Of a stretch of DNA of 64,000 bases, positions 1-10,469 are shown piece after piece. The notes below the pieces were generated by a model. The model worked only from the letters and a program-made list of their open reading frames with translations, was not told the origin of the DNA and did no database searches. This DNA comes from an uncultured Luminiphilus sp. GTDB lineage: Bacteria > Pseudomonadota > Gammaproteobacteria > Pseudomonadales > Halieaceae. The DNA is taken from the NCBI GenBank assembly GCA_943840615.1, contig CALSVI010000008.1, positions 186,001 through 250,000 of the forward strand, read 5' to 3'. Every line of letters starts with the position of its first letter. Within the stretch, counting starts at the first letter, position 1. The position numbers and the translations under genes are program-made.

Positions 1-926
1 TTGAAGTCTCGGGGCAGCTCGGCCCAGGCGTCACAGCAAAGGATATTGCTCTGGCCGTGATTGGCGAGATCGGTACCGCCGGCGGCACCGGCTACGCGCT
101 GGAATTTACCGGCTCGGCGATCGAGAGTTTGACCATGGAGGGTCGCATGACGCTCTGCAATATGGCGATCGAAGCGGGTGCCCGATGCGGGCTGGTGGCG
201 GTCGATGAGGTCACGTTGGACTATTTCCGGGAGAAGCCCTTTGCGCCAAAGGGAGCCCAATGGGACGCGGCTGAGGCTTGGTGGCGGACCTTGCGCACTG
301 ACAAGGGTGCTGTTTTTGATCGCCGTATCGTAATCGATGGCGATTTGATCGCACCTCACGTCACCTGGGGAACATCACCTGAGATGGTGGCCTCGATAAA
401 AGGGCATGTCCCCCGGTTGGCAGATATGCCCGACGAGACGGCACGAGTAGGGCTGTCGAGAGCGCTCGATTACATGGGGCTCGAGGAGGGCATGGCCATT
501 TCTGATATCCAGCCAGACGTTGTCTTTATCGGTTCCTGCACGAATTCGCGTATCGAAGATCTGAGAAGTGCGGCGGCCATTCTCGACGGGCATCGCATCG
601 CACCCACCATTCGCAAGGCGCTGGTGGTCCCGGGTTCAGGGTTGGTAAAAGCCCAGGCAGAGGCTGAGGGGCTCGATCAGATATTCCTTGAGGCGGGCAT
701 GGAGTGGCGCGAGCCGGGGTGTTCAATGTGCTTAGCTATGAACGCTGATCGGCTGATGCCCGGCGAGCGTTGCGCGAGTACCTCGAACCGAAACTTTGAA
801 GGCAGGCAGGGGAGTGGCGGCAGAACGCACCTGGTGAGCCCCGCGATGGCCGCTGCCGCCGCGGTCGCCGGGCGCTTTGTTGCAGTCGGCGAGATCATGA
901 GCGATGCCGGAGGTGCCGCCCGATGA
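1..926 (+). CDS. leuC: 3-isopropylmalate dehydratase large subunit (5' partial)
   Basis: LeuC with LeuD isomerises 2-isopropylmalate to 3-isopropylmalate in leucine synthesis. The reading frame is open from base 3, upstream of the first internal start codon at 57, and encodes the conserved stretch before [12 protein letters not shown], so the gene begins outside the window; about 308 residues are visible. The [4Fe-4S] cysteines appear in GSCTNSR and in [10 protein letters not shown], as in the aconitase superfamily. The stop overlaps the leuD start by four bases (ATGA), indicating translational coupling in a leuCDB operon. Identification is secure. Confidence 0.97.
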   Translation, partial: EVSGQLGPGVTAKDIALAVIGEIGTAGGTGYALEFTGSAIESLTMEGRMTLCNMAIEAGARCGLVAVDEVTLDYFREKPFAPKGAQWDAAEAWWRTLRTDKGAVFDRRIVIDGDLIAPHVTWGTSPEMVASIKGHVPRLADMPDETARVGLSRALDYMGLEEGMAISDIQPDVVFIGSCTNSRIEDLRSAAAILDGHRIAPTIRKALVVPGSGLVKAQAEAEGLDQIFLEAGMEWREPGCSMCLAMNADRLMPGERCASTSNRNFEGRQGSGGRTHLVSPAMAAAAAVAGRFVAVGEIMSDAGGAAR

Positions 927-1573
927 AGCCTTTTACCCAGCATGATGGCTTAGTAGCGCCTATGGATCGGGCTAACGTCGATACCGATCTGATGATCCCG
1001 AAGCAGTTTTTGAAATCGATTAAGCGGTCCGGTTTTGGCCCTAATCTGTTTGACGAACTTCGCTACCTCGATGAGGGTCAGCCAGATGCCGATAACAGCC
1101 AGCGACCGCTGAACCCCGAATTCGCGCTGAACTCCGCCCGTTATGAGGGCGCGTCGATATTGCTCACGCGCGAAAATTTCGGCTGTGGGTCGAGTCGTGA
1201 GCATGCCGCCTGGGCCATGGATGATTACGGTTTTCGGGCGGTTATTGCGCCCAGCTTTGCCGATATATTTTGCTCGAACGCGCTCAAAAACGGGCTTTTG
1301 CCCATTGTGCTCTCGACGGCACAGGTTGATGCCTTGTTCGTGGCGCTCTATGCCGAGGAGGGGTTTAGTCTCCGTATCGATCTACAGGCCTGTACGATCA
1401 CGCTGCCCAACGCCGAGCAGTGGTCTTTCGAGGTAGATGCGTTTCGCCGGGACTGTTTATTGAGCGGTTTGGATGATATCGGCATCACGCTTGAGCGGTC
1501 AGAGGCGATTCGGACATTTGAGCGCCAGCATCAAGCGCGTTTTCCCTGGCTCTTTGAGGATATTGTACTGTGA
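923..1573 (+). CDS. leuD: 3-isopropylmalate dehydratase small subunit
   Basis: LeuD is the swivelling-domain partner of LeuC. The 216-residue length is typical of proteobacterial LeuD. Family landmarks seen are the N-terminal [14 protein letters not shown] segment and the [15 protein letters not shown] loop, which contacts substrate and the partner subunit. It overlaps leuC by four bases at its start and leuB by four at its end, so the three are one translationally coupled unit. No anomalies. Confidence 0.97.
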   Translation: MKPFTQHDGLVAPMDRANVDTDLMIPKQFLKSIKRSGFGPNLFDELRYLDEGQPDADNSQRPLNPEFALNSARYEGASILLTRENFGCGSSREHAAWAMDDYGFRAVIAPSFADIFCSNALKNGLLPIVLSTAQVDALFVALYAEEGFSLRIDLQACTITLPNAEQWSFEVDAFRRDCLLSGLDDIGITLERSEAIRTFERQHQARFPWLFEDIVL

Positions 1574-2670
1574 CCCGTCACATCCTGTTGCTGCCGGGTG
1601 ACGGGATTGGTCCAGAGGTGGTTCGAGAGGCGCGCCGGGTACTGGAAGTAGTGGGCGATCGATACGCGCTTGATCTGGCCTTTACCGAGGCGAATCTGGG
1701 TGGCGTTGCTATCGATCTAGAGGGCCGCGCTTACCCCTCTTCTACCCAACACCTAGCGCGCGAGGCCGACGCTATCTTGCTTGGAGCGGTAGGTGGACCG
1801 AAATGGGATTCGCTGCCCGCCGCCCAGCGACCTGAGCGAGGGCTGTTGGCCATTCGCTCCGATCTAGACTTATTTTGTAATCTTCGCCCGGCCATGCTGT
1901 TTCGGGAGCTGGCAGAGGCGTCGAGTCTGCGTGCGGAGCTCGTCGCGGGGTTGGATATTCTGATCGTGCGAGAGCTGACAGGCGGCATCTATTTTGGTGA
2001 GCCGCGGGGTATACACACCCTTGATGATGGGGTGCGCGAGGGGGTTAATACTGATCGCTACAGCGAGACAGAAATACGTCGTATTGGACGCCTTGCGTTT
2101 GAGGCCGCCCGTAAACGAGATGGCCGTTTGTGTTCGGTGGATAAGGCCAACGTGCTTGAGGTCACCATGTTGTGGCGCGAAGTGATGGAGTCTCTTAGCG
2201 CGGAGTATCCTGATGTCGTGCTGTCGCATCTGTACGTGGATAATGCGGCCATGCAGCTGGTGCGCGAGCCAAAGCAGTTCGATGTGATGGTTACCGGGAA
2301 TCTGTTCGGCGATATTCTCTCTGATATTGCCGCGATGCTGACAGGGTCTATCGGGATGCTGCCTTCTGCCTCGCTCAACGCGGAGGCTCGTGGCCTCTAT
2401 GAGCCTGTGCACGGCTCGGCGCCCGATATTGCGGGTCAGGACAAAGCTAATCCGCTCGCAACGATGCTGTCGGCCGCCATGTTGCTGCGTTACTCGCTAA
2501 ACGCGCCTGAAGCGGCGGATCAGATTGAGCGAGGCGTTGCTGCGGTGCTGGCGCAGGGATTGCGCACCTGTGACCTTGCAGTAGGCGACGCTCAGGCAGA
2601 CGCGTTGGGCACGCGCGCAATGGGTGATGCCGTTGTGGCGGCGCTTTTGGCTCAGTCACCAGCTCAGTAA
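1570..2670 (+). CDS. leuB: 3-isopropylmalate dehydrogenase
   Basis: LeuB oxidises and decarboxylates 3-isopropylmalate to 2-oxoisocaproate using NAD. The 366-residue protein opens with the dinucleotide-fold motif [12 protein letters not shown], carries [13 protein letters not shown] (substrate and cation site), the VDKANVLE segment with the catalytic lysine, and [10 protein letters not shown]. The C-terminal region has [18 protein letters not shown], the cofactor-binding loop. The GTG start overlaps the leuD stop. asd follows after 15 bases. Confidence 0.97.
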   Translation: MTRHILLLPGDGIGPEVVREARRVLEVVGDRYALDLAFTEANLGGVAIDLEGRAYPSSTQHLAREADAILLGAVGGPKWDSLPAAQRPERGLLAIRSDLDLFCNLRPAMLFRELAEASSLRAELVAGLDILIVRELTGGIYFGEPRGIHTLDDGVREGVNTDRYSETEIRRIGRLAFEAARKRDGRLCSVDKANVLEVTMLWREVMESLSAEYPDVVLSHLYVDNAAMQLVREPKQFDVMVTGNLFGDILSDIAAMLTGSIGMLPSASLNAEARGLYEPVHGSAPDIAGQDKANPLATMLSAAMLLRYSLNAPEAADQIERGVAAVLAQGLRTCDLAVGDAQADALGTRAMGDAVVAALLAQSPAQ

Positions 2671-2685
2671 CGGGAGAAATCAGTC

Positions 2686-3717
2686 ATGAAGCCAGTCAAT
2701 GTGGCAGTCGTCGGTGCGACCGGCGCAGTGGGCGAAGCCATCATCGAGATACTGGAATCGCGGGACTTCCCGGTCGATACCCTTTATCCGCTTGCCTCCA
2801 GTCGATCTGCGGGGAAATCGTTGCAATTCAGAGGCAAACGCCACACCGTTCAGGATTTACATGAGTTTGATTTTTCCCTTACGCCGATTGCCCTGTTTTC
2901 TGCGGGGGGCGACATTAGTGCGAAGTACGCCCCGATTGCGGCAGAGGCGGGTTGTGTCGTCATCGACAATACCTCTCATTTTAGGCGAGAAGACGATATT
3001 CCGCTGGTCATACCCGAGGTCAATCCTGCAGCGATCGCGGATTTTAAGCGGCGCGGCATCATTGCCAACCCGAATTGTTCAACGATCGGCATGCTAGTCG
3101 CGCTGAAGCCGCTTTACGATGCGGTCGGCATTGAACGCATTAATGTGGCGACCTATCAGGCGGTGAGCGGCAGCGGAAAAGCAGCCATCGAGGAGTTAGC
3201 GGGTCAGACAGCGCGTTTGCTTAACGGTAAGGGGGCAGAGCCCGATGTTTACCCCAAGCAAATTGCCTTCAATGCATTACCTCACATCGATAGCTTTCAG
3301 GATAACGGCTACACCCGAGAAGAAATGAAAATGGTATGGGAGACACAGAAAATTCTTGATGACCCCACCATTCGGGTGAATCCGACCTGCGTGAGGGTGC
3401 CGGTGTTCTTCGGTCATGCCGAGGCGGTGCACATCGAGACTCGCGAGGCCATTAGCGCCGCCGACGCCAGAGCGCTATTGGAAGCGGCTGATGGCGTTAC
3501 GGTGATGGATAGCCATGAAGCGGGCGGCTACCCCACCCCGGTCACGGAGGCTGCCGGTGCCGATGCCGTGTTTGTCGGGCGAATCCGCGCAGATATTTCA
3601 CATCCAAAAGGGTTGAATCTTTGGGTGGTGGCTGACAACGTACGCAAAGGAGCCGCGCTGAACAGCGTGCAGATCGCAGAATTGCTGCTGGCAGAGCATC
3701 TCCTGGAACAGTCGTGA
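2686..3717 (+). CDS. asd: aspartate-semialdehyde dehydrogenase
   Basis: Asd reduces aspartyl phosphate to aspartate semialdehyde, the branch point to lysine, threonine, methionine and cell-wall diaminopimelate. The 343-residue protein has the N-terminal NADP motif VVGATGAVGEA, the active-site cysteine in ANPNCSTIGM, and a late RVPVFFGHAE segment with the catalytic histidine. A ribosome site GGGAGAAA precedes the ATG. The leuB-asd-fimV order is shared with Pseudomonas. Length and motifs are normal. Confidence 0.97.
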   Translation: MKPVNVAVVGATGAVGEAIIEILESRDFPVDTLYPLASSRSAGKSLQFRGKRHTVQDLHEFDFSLTPIALFSAGGDISAKYAPIAAEAGCVVIDNTSHFRREDDIPLVIPEVNPAAIADFKRRGIIANPNCSTIGMLVALKPLYDAVGIERINVATYQAVSGSGKAAIEELAGQTARLLNGKGAEPDVYPKQIAFNALPHIDSFQDNGYTREEMKMVWETQKILDDPTIRVNPTCVRVPVFFGHAEAVHIETREAISAADARALLEAADGVTVMDSHEAGGYPTPVTEAAGADAVFVGRIRADISHPKGLNLWVVADNVRKGAALNSVQIAELLLAEHLLEQS

Positions 3718-3805
3718 AATTCGGTCTCAAGTAACGCAGACGCCAGGGAAAGGCGACAGGGGCCGCATTGAAGCCAGACCACAGGAAGGTAAAGGCGACG
3801 AGCCC

Positions 3806-5932
3806 ATGAAAACATATATTGTATTGTTTGCCAGTTGTGTGATGGCCGCTACGGCGGCGCGGCATAGCTGGGCCCTTGGGCTTGGAGAGCTCACACTGTC
3901 TTCTTATTTGAACGAGCCGTTCCGTGCCGAGGTCGCGCTGCTCGAGGCAGACTTACTCGACGAGAATGACGTTCATGTGGGACTGGCACCTGATACGGAC
4001 TTCTCACGATTTGGTCTGGAGCGCGTTTTTTTTCTGACCGACATCCGTTTTGAGATCCAATCGGACCCCTCGGGGAAGCGGGTCATACTGTCCACCGATG
4101 CACCGCTACGCGAGCCCTACCTCGACTTTATTATTGAGGCGAGGTGGCCTGATGGTCGTCTGCTGCGAGAGTACACGGTGCTGATTGACTTGCCTCCGCG
4201 GACTGTAGTGCCCGCGTTGAAGCCGGTTGGCAATGATCTTAAGTCAGAGGCGGTCGTATCGAGTGCCGTCAGCGCCGGAGATACGGCTGATACGGGACGC
4301 TATCTGGCTTCTACTGAGCTGCGACCCGCACCCGGTGCCCGTTATCTGGTGACCCCCAATGACACCCTGTGGCGGATCGCGGCCGATGCGTCAGCCGATG
4401 GTATTTCGGTCGAGCAGACCATGCTGGAGATTGTAGCGGCGAACCCGTCGGCATTTCAGCGCGGCAACATCAATGGTCTGAAATCAGGTTATGTGCTGCA
4501 AATCCCGCGTGCGGAAGATATTCAGATCGCGCCTCTCGCCGCGCTTAACGAGGTGGCGCTTCAACATGAACAATGGTCCCGGGGCACGGCGCCAGCCGGT
4601 CAGGGGCTCAGGTTGGTTGCCGACACGGAGCCTGAGACGGAGGCCGCGCCAACATCCCTACAAGACGCCCCGGAGTTCGATGCATCGCCGATGCCTATGG
4701 AGGCGCCGAGTATTGCGGGTGAGGGGTCAGAAGATAGCTTGCCGGCAGATGCCTTGCCCGACGTAGCGGATCCAGAGCTTGATGCGCTCAGGGCAACGGT
4801 TAATCGGCTACAAGCCAATGTTCAGGGTCTAGAAGCGAGACTCGCTGAGAAGGATACGGAGTTGGCCGAGTTGCGCAGCGCTTTGGCCGCAAAAGAGGCG
4901 GAGATGGCCCCTGCGGCGGTGACAATCGAACGCAGTACTCCCTCAGCGACCAGTCCGCCGTCGGAGGCTTTACCCGTTTGGCCTGTCGTGGCCGGACTAG
5001 CACTGCTTCTGGCTGGGGCGGGGTCACTAATATGGCGACGGCGGCGCACAGGTCGTCAGGTGCTCGACGGGGACCTCACCGATGGCCAGCCGGAGAGGAG
5101 GCCCGAAACGCAAGCTGAGGCAGGAAGTGTGTCTCGACTGACTGACCCTCAGATCATGGCCTCCAAGGCCGTTGAAGAAGCAGAGATCTACATTGCTTAT
5201 GGCCGCACCGATCAGGCGGTTGAGGTCCTTGAATTCGCCCTAAATCAGGGCCTGTCCTCGCCCGCTATTAATATGAGCCTGCTGGAGTGCTACGTTGAAG
5301 TGGAGCAGTTTACCGAGGCAGCGTCGGTTCTGAAGCAGCTTGAATCCGGAGAAGATCTCGAGCTGTTGGAGCGAGCGCGTCAAGTCATGCTTGATGCGGG
5401 CATAGCCTCAAGCTTGAGTGCTGCTGACGCGAATGCCGCCAGCGCCGACGAGGCAGTGTCTGAGGCTGACCAGGCATCGGTATTGAGCGAATTCTCTTTT
5501 TCCACCGATCCGGCGTTTGATTTAGCGTCAGAGCCGGTGCCTTTTGCAGACCCCACTGATGACCAACCGTTGGCGCCGCTCGCGCAGGATGTCGGTGCGG
5601 TGCGGCCCGACGAAAATCCGCTTGATAACGAGGCAAGCTCGGCGCTAGCGGAGGGCGCCTCCGCGCCCGACCCATCCGGGCTGTCATTGACGCCGCTTGA
5701 TAGGGGGCCGGATGACGCGGGGGAGGAGGCTGCTGAAGGATTGGAGAGTGATGCGTCCATATATGGCGCAGAAACGGACCCTATCGACAGTAAGCTGGAT
5801 CTCGCTCGAGCCTACATCGACATGGGCGATGACGAGGGTGCTCAGCCGGTTTTGATGGAGGTCATTAAGGAAGGCGGGCTGGCCCAGCAGGCAGAAGCGC
5901 GGGAGTTATTGCTTCGCCTCGAGACGTCGTAA
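3806..5932 (+). CDS. fimV: FimV-like polar hub protein (LysM, membrane anchor, TPR)
   Basis: FimV proteins are inner-membrane polar organisers for type IV pili and flagella. The 708-residue protein has an N-terminal signal sequence ending near residue 23, then the FimV N-domain (LGELTLSSYLNEPFRAEV), a LysM-like peptidoglycan module around 180-233 (YLVTPNDTLWRIA), and a coiled coil around 325-360. One transmembrane segment lies near 390-410 (WPVVAGLALLLAGAGSLIW), followed by an acidic cytoplasmic region with TPR-type helices. It ends with the FimV C-terminal motif LDLARAYIDMGD (about 660-705). The location between asd and truA matches Pseudomonas. The acidic linker is typically variable. Confidence 0.93.
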   Translation: MKTYIVLFASCVMAATAARHSWALGLGELTLSSYLNEPFRAEVALLEADLLDENDVHVGLAPDTDFSRFGLERVFFLTDIRFEIQSDPSGKRVILSTDAPLREPYLDFIIEARWPDGRLLREYTVLIDLPPRTVVPALKPVGNDLKSEAVVSSAVSAGDTADTGRYLASTELRPAPGARYLVTPNDTLWRIAADASADGISVEQTMLEIVAANPSAFQRGNINGLKSGYVLQIPRAEDIQIAPLAALNEVALQHEQWSRGTAPAGQGLRLVADTEPETEAAPTSLQDAPEFDASPMPMEAPSIAGEGSEDSLPADALPDVADPELDALRATVNRLQANVQGLEARLAEKDTELAELRSALAAKEAEMAPAAVTIERSTPSATSPPSEALPVWPVVAGLALLLAGAGSLIWRRRRTGRQVLDGDLTDGQPERRPETQAEAGSVSRLTDPQIMASKAVEEAEIYIAYGRTDQAVEVLEFALNQGLSSPAINMSLLECYVEVEQFTEAASVLKQLESGEDLELLERARQVMLDAGIASSLSAADANAASADEAVSEADQASVLSEFSFSTDPAFDLASEPVPFADPTDDQPLAPLAQDVGAVRPDENPLDNEASSALAEGASAPDPSGLSLTPLDRGPDDAGEEAAEGLESDASIYGAETDPIDSKLDLARAYIDMGDDEGAQPVLMEVIKEGGLAQQAEARELLLRLETS

Positions 5933-5936
5933 ACCA

Positions 5937-6767
5937 TTGAAGTTCTCTGACACGCCCCTCGCTGCGGGAACCCGCGTGGCCGCGCGCATCGAATACCACG
6001 GTGGGCGATATCACGGTTGGCAGGCGCAGCCTCACCTCGACGTGGAAACGGTACAGGAATCGCTGGAGCAGGCTTTAATGGCGATTGCTGGGGTGCGCAT
6101 CAGGACGGCCTGTGCAGGGCGAACTGATACGGGCGTCCATGGGTTCTCGCAAATCGTCCATTTTGACGACCCCGTTGGCCGGAGCATTAAAGCTTGGGTC
6201 ATGGGCACGAACCGACATTTACCCCCTGATATCAGAGTTCACTGGGCGCAAGCGGTGAGTGAGGCGTTTCACGCGCGTTACAGCGCGACCGCTCGACGCT
6301 ATCGGTACGTGATCTGCAATACGCCCACCAAGCCTGCCCTGCTCGGTGACCTCGTTACATGGTATCGCCAGCCGCTTAACATTGAATTGATGAATGAAGC
6401 GGCGGTGTTTTTACTCGGAGAGCAGGACTTTAGTGCTTTTCGAGCGGCGTCCTGCCAGGCATCTACGCCACACCGTTGCGTGACAAGCTGTTCTGTTATT
6501 CGGCGCGGCGATTACGTCATCGTGGATATCACCGCCAACGCTTTTCTCCATCATATGGTGAGAAATATTGCAGGATCCCTGTTGAGTGTGGGCGCTCAGA
6601 CCCACGCGGTGACCTGGTTTGAGGAGGTGCTCAATCAGAGAGATCGTCATCTCGCTGCCGAGACTGCGCCCCCCGAGGGCCTGTATCTCGTCGCCGTGAC
6701 TTATCCTGATGAGTTCTCTTTGCCGGCAGTGCCAGAGGGGCCGATGCTGCTGGAGGGGCAACTCTAG
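5937..6767 (+). CDS. truA: tRNA pseudouridine38-40 synthase
   Basis: TruA makes pseudouridine at positions 38-40 of the anticodon stem-loop. The 276-residue protein shows the family opening RIEYHGGRYHGWQAQP and the catalytic aspartate in CAGRTDTGVHGFSQ. A TTG four bases after the fimV stop is the best start, because the next candidate would cut into the first beta strand. It is tightly packed behind fimV, as in Pseudomonas, and trpF follows. Confidence 0.95.
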   Translation: MKFSDTPLAAGTRVAARIEYHGGRYHGWQAQPHLDVETVQESLEQALMAIAGVRIRTACAGRTDTGVHGFSQIVHFDDPVGRSIKAWVMGTNRHLPPDIRVHWAQAVSEAFHARYSATARRYRYVICNTPTKPALLGDLVTWYRQPLNIELMNEAAVFLLGEQDFSAFRAASCQASTPHRCVTSCSVIRRGDYVIVDITANAFLHHMVRNIAGSLLSVGAQTHAVTWFEEVLNQRDRHLAAETAPPEGLYLVAVTYPDEFSLPAVPEGPMLLEGQL

Positions 6768-6779
6768 TGCCCTCTAAAC

Positions 6780-6788
6780 TGCTAGAAT
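6780..6788 (+). promoter_or_regulatory. extended -10 promoter candidate for trpFBA
   Basis: TGCTAGAAT is an extended -10 element (TG, one base, TAGAAT) just after the truA stop. Transcription would start near 6795, about 20 bases before the trpF GTG. No convincing -35 box was seen, which is usual for extended -10 promoters. Inferred by eye only. Confidence 0.35.
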
Positions 6789-6813
6789 ACGCGTTTATTT
6801 CCGAGGACTCACC

Positions 6814-7443
6814 GTGCGCATCAAGATCTGCGGCATCACGAGGCCTGTCGATGCTGAGCAAGCGCTGGGTTTTGGAGCGGACGCTGTAGGGTGTGTATTC
6901 CACCCCGGCAGTGCGCGCGCTGTCAGTATCGGGATGGCAAGGGATATCAGCAGTGCGGCAGCCGGCTCGGGCACTTTGGTGGGTTTATTTGTGGACCCCA
7001 CTGCCGAGCAGGTAGAGGCGGTGCTCGAGAGCGTGCCTTTGGACCTGTTGCAGTTTCACGGCGCGGAGACCCCGGAATTCTGTGATCGGTTTGCGCGCCC
7101 CTATATCAAGGCGGTAGCGATGACGGCAGATGTGGATTTGGTGGCGGTGAGCGAGCGGTATGCGTCTGCCGAGGCATTGCTACTGGATAGTTCGCATGAT
7201 GGACAGTTCGGTGGCACCGGCACTCGGTTTGATTGGAGCTGGATTGACCGCGCCCTTTCGCAGCGCACGATTCTGGCGGGGGGCTTAACTCCCGATAATG
7301 TCGGGGCGGCGATAGAGCAAGTGAGTCCCGCTGCAGTCGATGTGAGTAGCGGCGTAGAAAAGGAAACAGGGTTAAAGGATCTGGCCAAGATGCGCGCGTT
7401 TATCGAGGCTGCAAAGTGGGCGATGGGTGAAAATAGAGTATGA
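6814..7443 (+). CDS. trpF: phosphoribosylanthranilate isomerase
   Basis: TrpF carries out the third step from chorismate to tryptophan, an Amadori rearrangement. The 209-residue single-domain protein starts with IKICGITRP, whose cysteine is the general base. It has the phosphate-binding [10 protein letters not shown] loop and the VDVSSGVE end motif. It is a stand-alone enzyme, not the TrpC-TrpF fusion of enteric bacteria. The GTG start is preceded by GAGGA. Its stop overlaps the trpB ATG, giving a coupled trpFBA group. Confidence 0.96.
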   Translation: MRIKICGITRPVDAEQALGFGADAVGCVFHPGSARAVSIGMARDISSAAAGSGTLVGLFVDPTAEQVEAVLESVPLDLLQFHGAETPEFCDRFARPYIKAVAMTADVDLVAVSERYASAEALLLDSSHDGQFGGTGTRFDWSWIDRALSQRTILAGGLTPDNVGAAIEQVSPAAVDVSSGVEKETGLKDLAKMRAFIEAAKWAMGENRV

Positions 7444-8660
7444 CGAGTGAAGTGACTCCTGACTTGTATGCATCGGTGCCAGACGCCGACGGACGGTTTG
7501 GCCGTTTCGGTGGGAAGTTTGTCGCCGAGACTTTAATGTCGGCGCTGGCTGACCTTGAGCAACTGTATTTTGATCTCAAAGATGATCCGGCGTTCCAGAG
7601 AGAATTTGATCTGGATCTGGCTCATTACGTGGGTCGTCCGTCGCCACTCTATGAGGCGGCGCGGTTGTCAGACGATATCGGCGGTGCACGAATTTTTTTG
7701 AAGCGCGAAGACTTGAATCACACCGGTGCCCACAAGGTGAACAATACGATCGGGCAAGCGCTTCTTGCGAAGCACATGGGCAAGAAAAGAGTCATTGCCG
7801 AGACGGGCGCGGGTCAGCACGGAGTCGCGAGCGCGACAGTGGCAGCGCGTCTGGGGCTTGAGTGTCAGGTTTTTATGGGTGAAGAAGACATCCGGCGACA
7901 GACGCTGAATGTCTATCGGATGAAGTTGCTGGGCGCCGAGGTGATCTCGGTGACCTCGGGCTCACGTACGCTCAAGGATGCGTTGAACGAGGCGATGCGG
8001 GACTGGGTGACCCACGTCGACAATACGTTTTACATCATTGGCACGGTGGCGGGCCCCCATCCATACCCCATGTTGGTTCGCGATTTTCAGAGCGTGATCG
8101 GCAGGGAGGCGCGGGCACAAAGTTTAGCGCAGGTCGGGCGGTTGCCAGATGCCTTGGTCGCGTGCGTCGGCGGTGGTTCAAATGCCATAGGCCTGTTCCA
8201 CCCCTTCCTGCAGGACGATAGCGTGGCGATGTACGGAGTCGAAGCCGGCGGTAAGGGGCTTGAGACCGGTCAGCACGCGGCGCCGCTGTCGGTGGGAAGT
8301 CCGGGCGTATTGCACGGGAATCGCACATATCTGATGCAGAATGAGGATGGCCAGATACTCGATACACACTCGGTGTCGGCGGGCCTTGACTATCCGGGTG
8401 TGGGTCCGGAGCACGCTTGGCTCAAGGATATTGGTCGCGTGCAGTACGTGGCGGCCAACGACGACGAAGCGCTGGCGTCATTCCATCGCCTTACGCGGAT
8501 CGAGGGCATTATGCCTGCCTTGGAGACGGCGCACGCGATGGCTTACGCTGAGAAACTCGCAGCCACTATGTCTCCTGAGCAGCACATCGTCGTGAATCTC
8601 TCTGGCCGCGGAGACAAGGATATTCTTACCGTGGCCGCTATTGATGGGATCGAGGTCTGA
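7440..8660 (+). CDS. trpB: tryptophan synthase beta chain
   Basis: TrpB joins indole and serine using pyridoxal phosphate. The 406-residue protein opens with [14 protein letters not shown]. It carries the PLP lysine (about residue 99) in [13 protein letters not shown], the ammonia-tunnel region [11 protein letters not shown], and the phosphate-binding GGGSNAIG. The start overlaps the trpF stop and trpA begins seven bases after its end, as expected for a stoichiometric alpha-beta complex. All hallmark motifs are intact. Confidence 0.98.
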   Translation: MTSEVTPDLYASVPDADGRFGRFGGKFVAETLMSALADLEQLYFDLKDDPAFQREFDLDLAHYVGRPSPLYEAARLSDDIGGARIFLKREDLNHTGAHKVNNTIGQALLAKHMGKKRVIAETGAGQHGVASATVAARLGLECQVFMGEEDIRRQTLNVYRMKLLGAEVISVTSGSRTLKDALNEAMRDWVTHVDNTFYIIGTVAGPHPYPMLVRDFQSVIGREARAQSLAQVGRLPDALVACVGGGSNAIGLFHPFLQDDSVAMYGVEAGGKGLETGQHAAPLSVGSPGVLHGNRTYLMQNEDGQILDTHSVSAGLDYPGVGPEHAWLKDIGRVQYVAANDDEALASFHRLTRIEGIMPALETAHAMAYAEKLAATMSPEQHIVVNLSGRGDKDILTVAAIDGIEV

Positions 8661-8667
8661 GACCCGA

Positions 8668-9495
8668 ATGAGTCGTCTGAGCCATACTTTTGCTGAGCTT
8701 CGTACGCGGGGTCGAAAGGGCCTGGTGCCCTATGTGGTCGCTGGTGACCCCAGCCCCGACGGCACCGTCACGTTACTTCACGCTCTCGTGGCTGCGGGGG
8801 CAGATGTGCTGGAAGTCGGCGTGCCGTTTTCGGACCCTATGTCCGAGGGGCCGGTTATCCAGAAAGGACATGAGCGGGCGCTCGCCAGGGGAATGAGTCT
8901 CCAGCGAGTACTCGACATGGTGAGCGTTTTTCGGCAGGAAGATGATAAGACCCCGATCGTGATGATGGGTTATGCCAACCCTATTGAGCGCTTCGGTTAT
9001 GAGCGTTTCGCGGCGGCTTGCGCCAAGGCTGGGGTGGATGCCCTGATCACCGTGGATCTTCCGCCAGAAGAGGTCGATGAGATTGATGGTGCGCTGCAGG
9101 GGGTCGGATTGGACAATATTTTTCTGATTTCTCCCACCACGCCAGAGGCCCGTATTCAAACCATTGTCGAGCGGGCGCGGGGTTTTATTTATTACGTGGC
9201 CGTTAAGGGCGTCACGGGGTCAGGGCAGCTCGATGCTGAAGAGGTCTCCCGTAGCGTCGCGCTGATACGTCAGAAAACTGACCTTCCCATTGCTGTGGGC
9301 TTTGGTATTAAGGATGCTGAGAGTGCTCGTGCCGTCGCCGCATCGGCCGACGCGGTGGTTGTGGGCAGCGCTTTGATTGCCGAAATGGACAAAAAAGCGC
9401 GCTCTGGCGAGCCTTTACAAGAGATCCAGATACACGACGCGGCGGTACAATTGCTTCAAAGTATGCGTGCGGGTGTGGACTCTTCACCTTCCTAG
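8668..9495 (+). CDS. trpA: tryptophan synthase alpha chain
   Basis: TrpA cleaves indole-3-glycerol phosphate and passes indole to TrpB. The ATG at 8668 (275 residues) is chosen over an upstream in-frame ATG at 8641 inside trpB, because [16 protein letters not shown] is the normal N terminus. The first catalytic residue, Glu49, is present in [11 protein letters not shown]. The second, Asp60 in the enteric enzyme, falls on Glu60 here (MSEGPVIQ). The phosphate-binding motifs [10 protein letters not shown] and VVGSALI are normal. The function call is secure; the Glu60 variant is reported separately. Confidence 0.96.
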   Translation: MSRLSHTFAELRTRGRKGLVPYVVAGDPSPDGTVTLLHALVAAGADVLEVGVPFSDPMSEGPVIQKGHERALARGMSLQRVLDMVSVFRQEDDKTPIVMMGYANPIERFGYERFAAACAKAGVDALITVDLPPEEVDEIDGALQGVGLDNIFLISPTTPEARIQTIVERARGFIYYVAVKGVTGSGQLDAEEVSRSVALIRQKTDLPIAVGFGIKDAESARAVAASADAVVVGSALIAEMDKKARSGEPLQEIQIHDAAVQLLQSMRAGVDSSPS

Positions 9496-9511
9496 CAAAA
9501 CACTACCCTCG

Positions 9512-9517
9512 TATACT
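9512..9517 (+). promoter_or_regulatory. -10 box candidate upstream of accD
   Basis: TATACT stands 28 bases before the accD ATG, in the short trpA-accD gap. It matches the sigma70 -10 consensus in five of six positions. A -35 box at the right distance is weak, so this may be an internal promoter giving accD-folC expression independent of trp transcription. Confidence 0.3.
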
Positions 9518-9544
9518 CTGTCGCTTTCCACGTTGGAGAATCCA

Positions 9545-10462
9545 ATGAGTTGGATTGATAAAATCCTACCGTCCGGGGTCAATAAAGACGAAAGTGCGAA
9601 TCGTACGAGCGTGCCGGAAGGATTGTGGAAGAAGTGCGTTAAGTGCGAAGCCATACTTTACAAGCCCGACCTCGAACGTAACGCCGAGGTTTGCCCTAAG
9701 TGCGATCATCACATGCGTATTGGTGCGCGCCGTCGACTAGAGCTCTGCCTCGACAGGGGCGCGGCGGAGTTGTTCGCTGATTTAGAGCCCGTTGATCATC
9801 TCAAGTTCAAAGACAAGCGGAAATACCGCGACCGACTTACCGCAGCTCAGCGCAGTACCGGAGAGAAGGACGCTTTGATTGCAATGCGGGGCACTATTTT
9901 GGGTGTTGAGTTGGTCGCCGTGGCGTTTGAGTTCGATTTTCACGGTGGCTCGATGGGTTATGCGGTAGGGGAGAAATTTAGTCGCGCGGCGACGGTGGCG
10001 CTTGACGAGCAGCTTCCCCTGATTTGTTTCTCTGCATCGGGCGGCGCGCGCATGCAGGAGGCCCTGATCTCCTTGATGCAGATGGCTAAGACGTCAGCGG
10101 TGATCGAGCGATTAAAGGGGCAGGGCACGCCCTACATCTCTGTTCTGACCGATCCCATTTATGGTGGTGTATCCGCCTCGCTGGCGCTTTTGGGTGATAT
10201 CAATATTGCGGAGCCTGATGCTCGCGCCGGGTTCGCGGGGCCCAATATTATTGAGCAGACGATTCGCCAAAAGCTACCGAAAGGGTTTCAGCGCAGCGAA
10301 TTTCTGCTTGAGCATGGTGCCATCGATATGATCGTTCACAGAAATGATATGCGCGATACCCTTGCTCGTGTACTGGCGAAGTTGACTGATTTGGCCGCGC
10401 CCGGCCAGCCTGCGCCTGTTCTCGAGGGGGAGGTCATTGAGGCTGACAGGGACGACGCCTGA
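9545..10462 (+). CDS. accD: acetyl-CoA carboxylase carboxyltransferase beta subunit
   Basis: AccD with AccA transfers CO2 from carboxybiotin to acetyl-CoA for fatty acid synthesis. The start is set at the ATG at 9545, preceded by GGAGAATCC; it gives the usual [11 protein letters not shown] terminus and 305 residues. Upstream in-frame codons overlap trpA and are not conserved. A zinc ribbon is visible as Cys31-x2-Cys34 and Cys50-x2-Cys53. The crotonase-type core includes [12 protein letters not shown] and the [10 protein letters not shown] loop. The accD-folC-dedD-cvpA-purF order is a classic gammaproteobacterial cluster. Confidence 0.98.
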   Translation: MSWIDKILPSGVNKDESANRTSVPEGLWKKCVKCEAILYKPDLERNAEVCPKCDHHMRIGARRRLELCLDRGAAELFADLEPVDHLKFKDKRKYRDRLTAAQRSTGEKDALIAMRGTILGVELVAVAFEFDFHGGSMGYAVGEKFSRAATVALDEQLPLICFSASGGARMQEALISLMQMAKTSAVIERLKGQGTPYISVLTDPIYGGVSASLALLGDINIAEPDARAGFAGPNIIEQTIRQKLPKGFQRSEFLLEHGAIDMIVHRNDMRDTLARVLAKLTDLAAPGQPAPVLEGEVIEADRDDA

Positions 10463-10469
10463 CGCCCGC

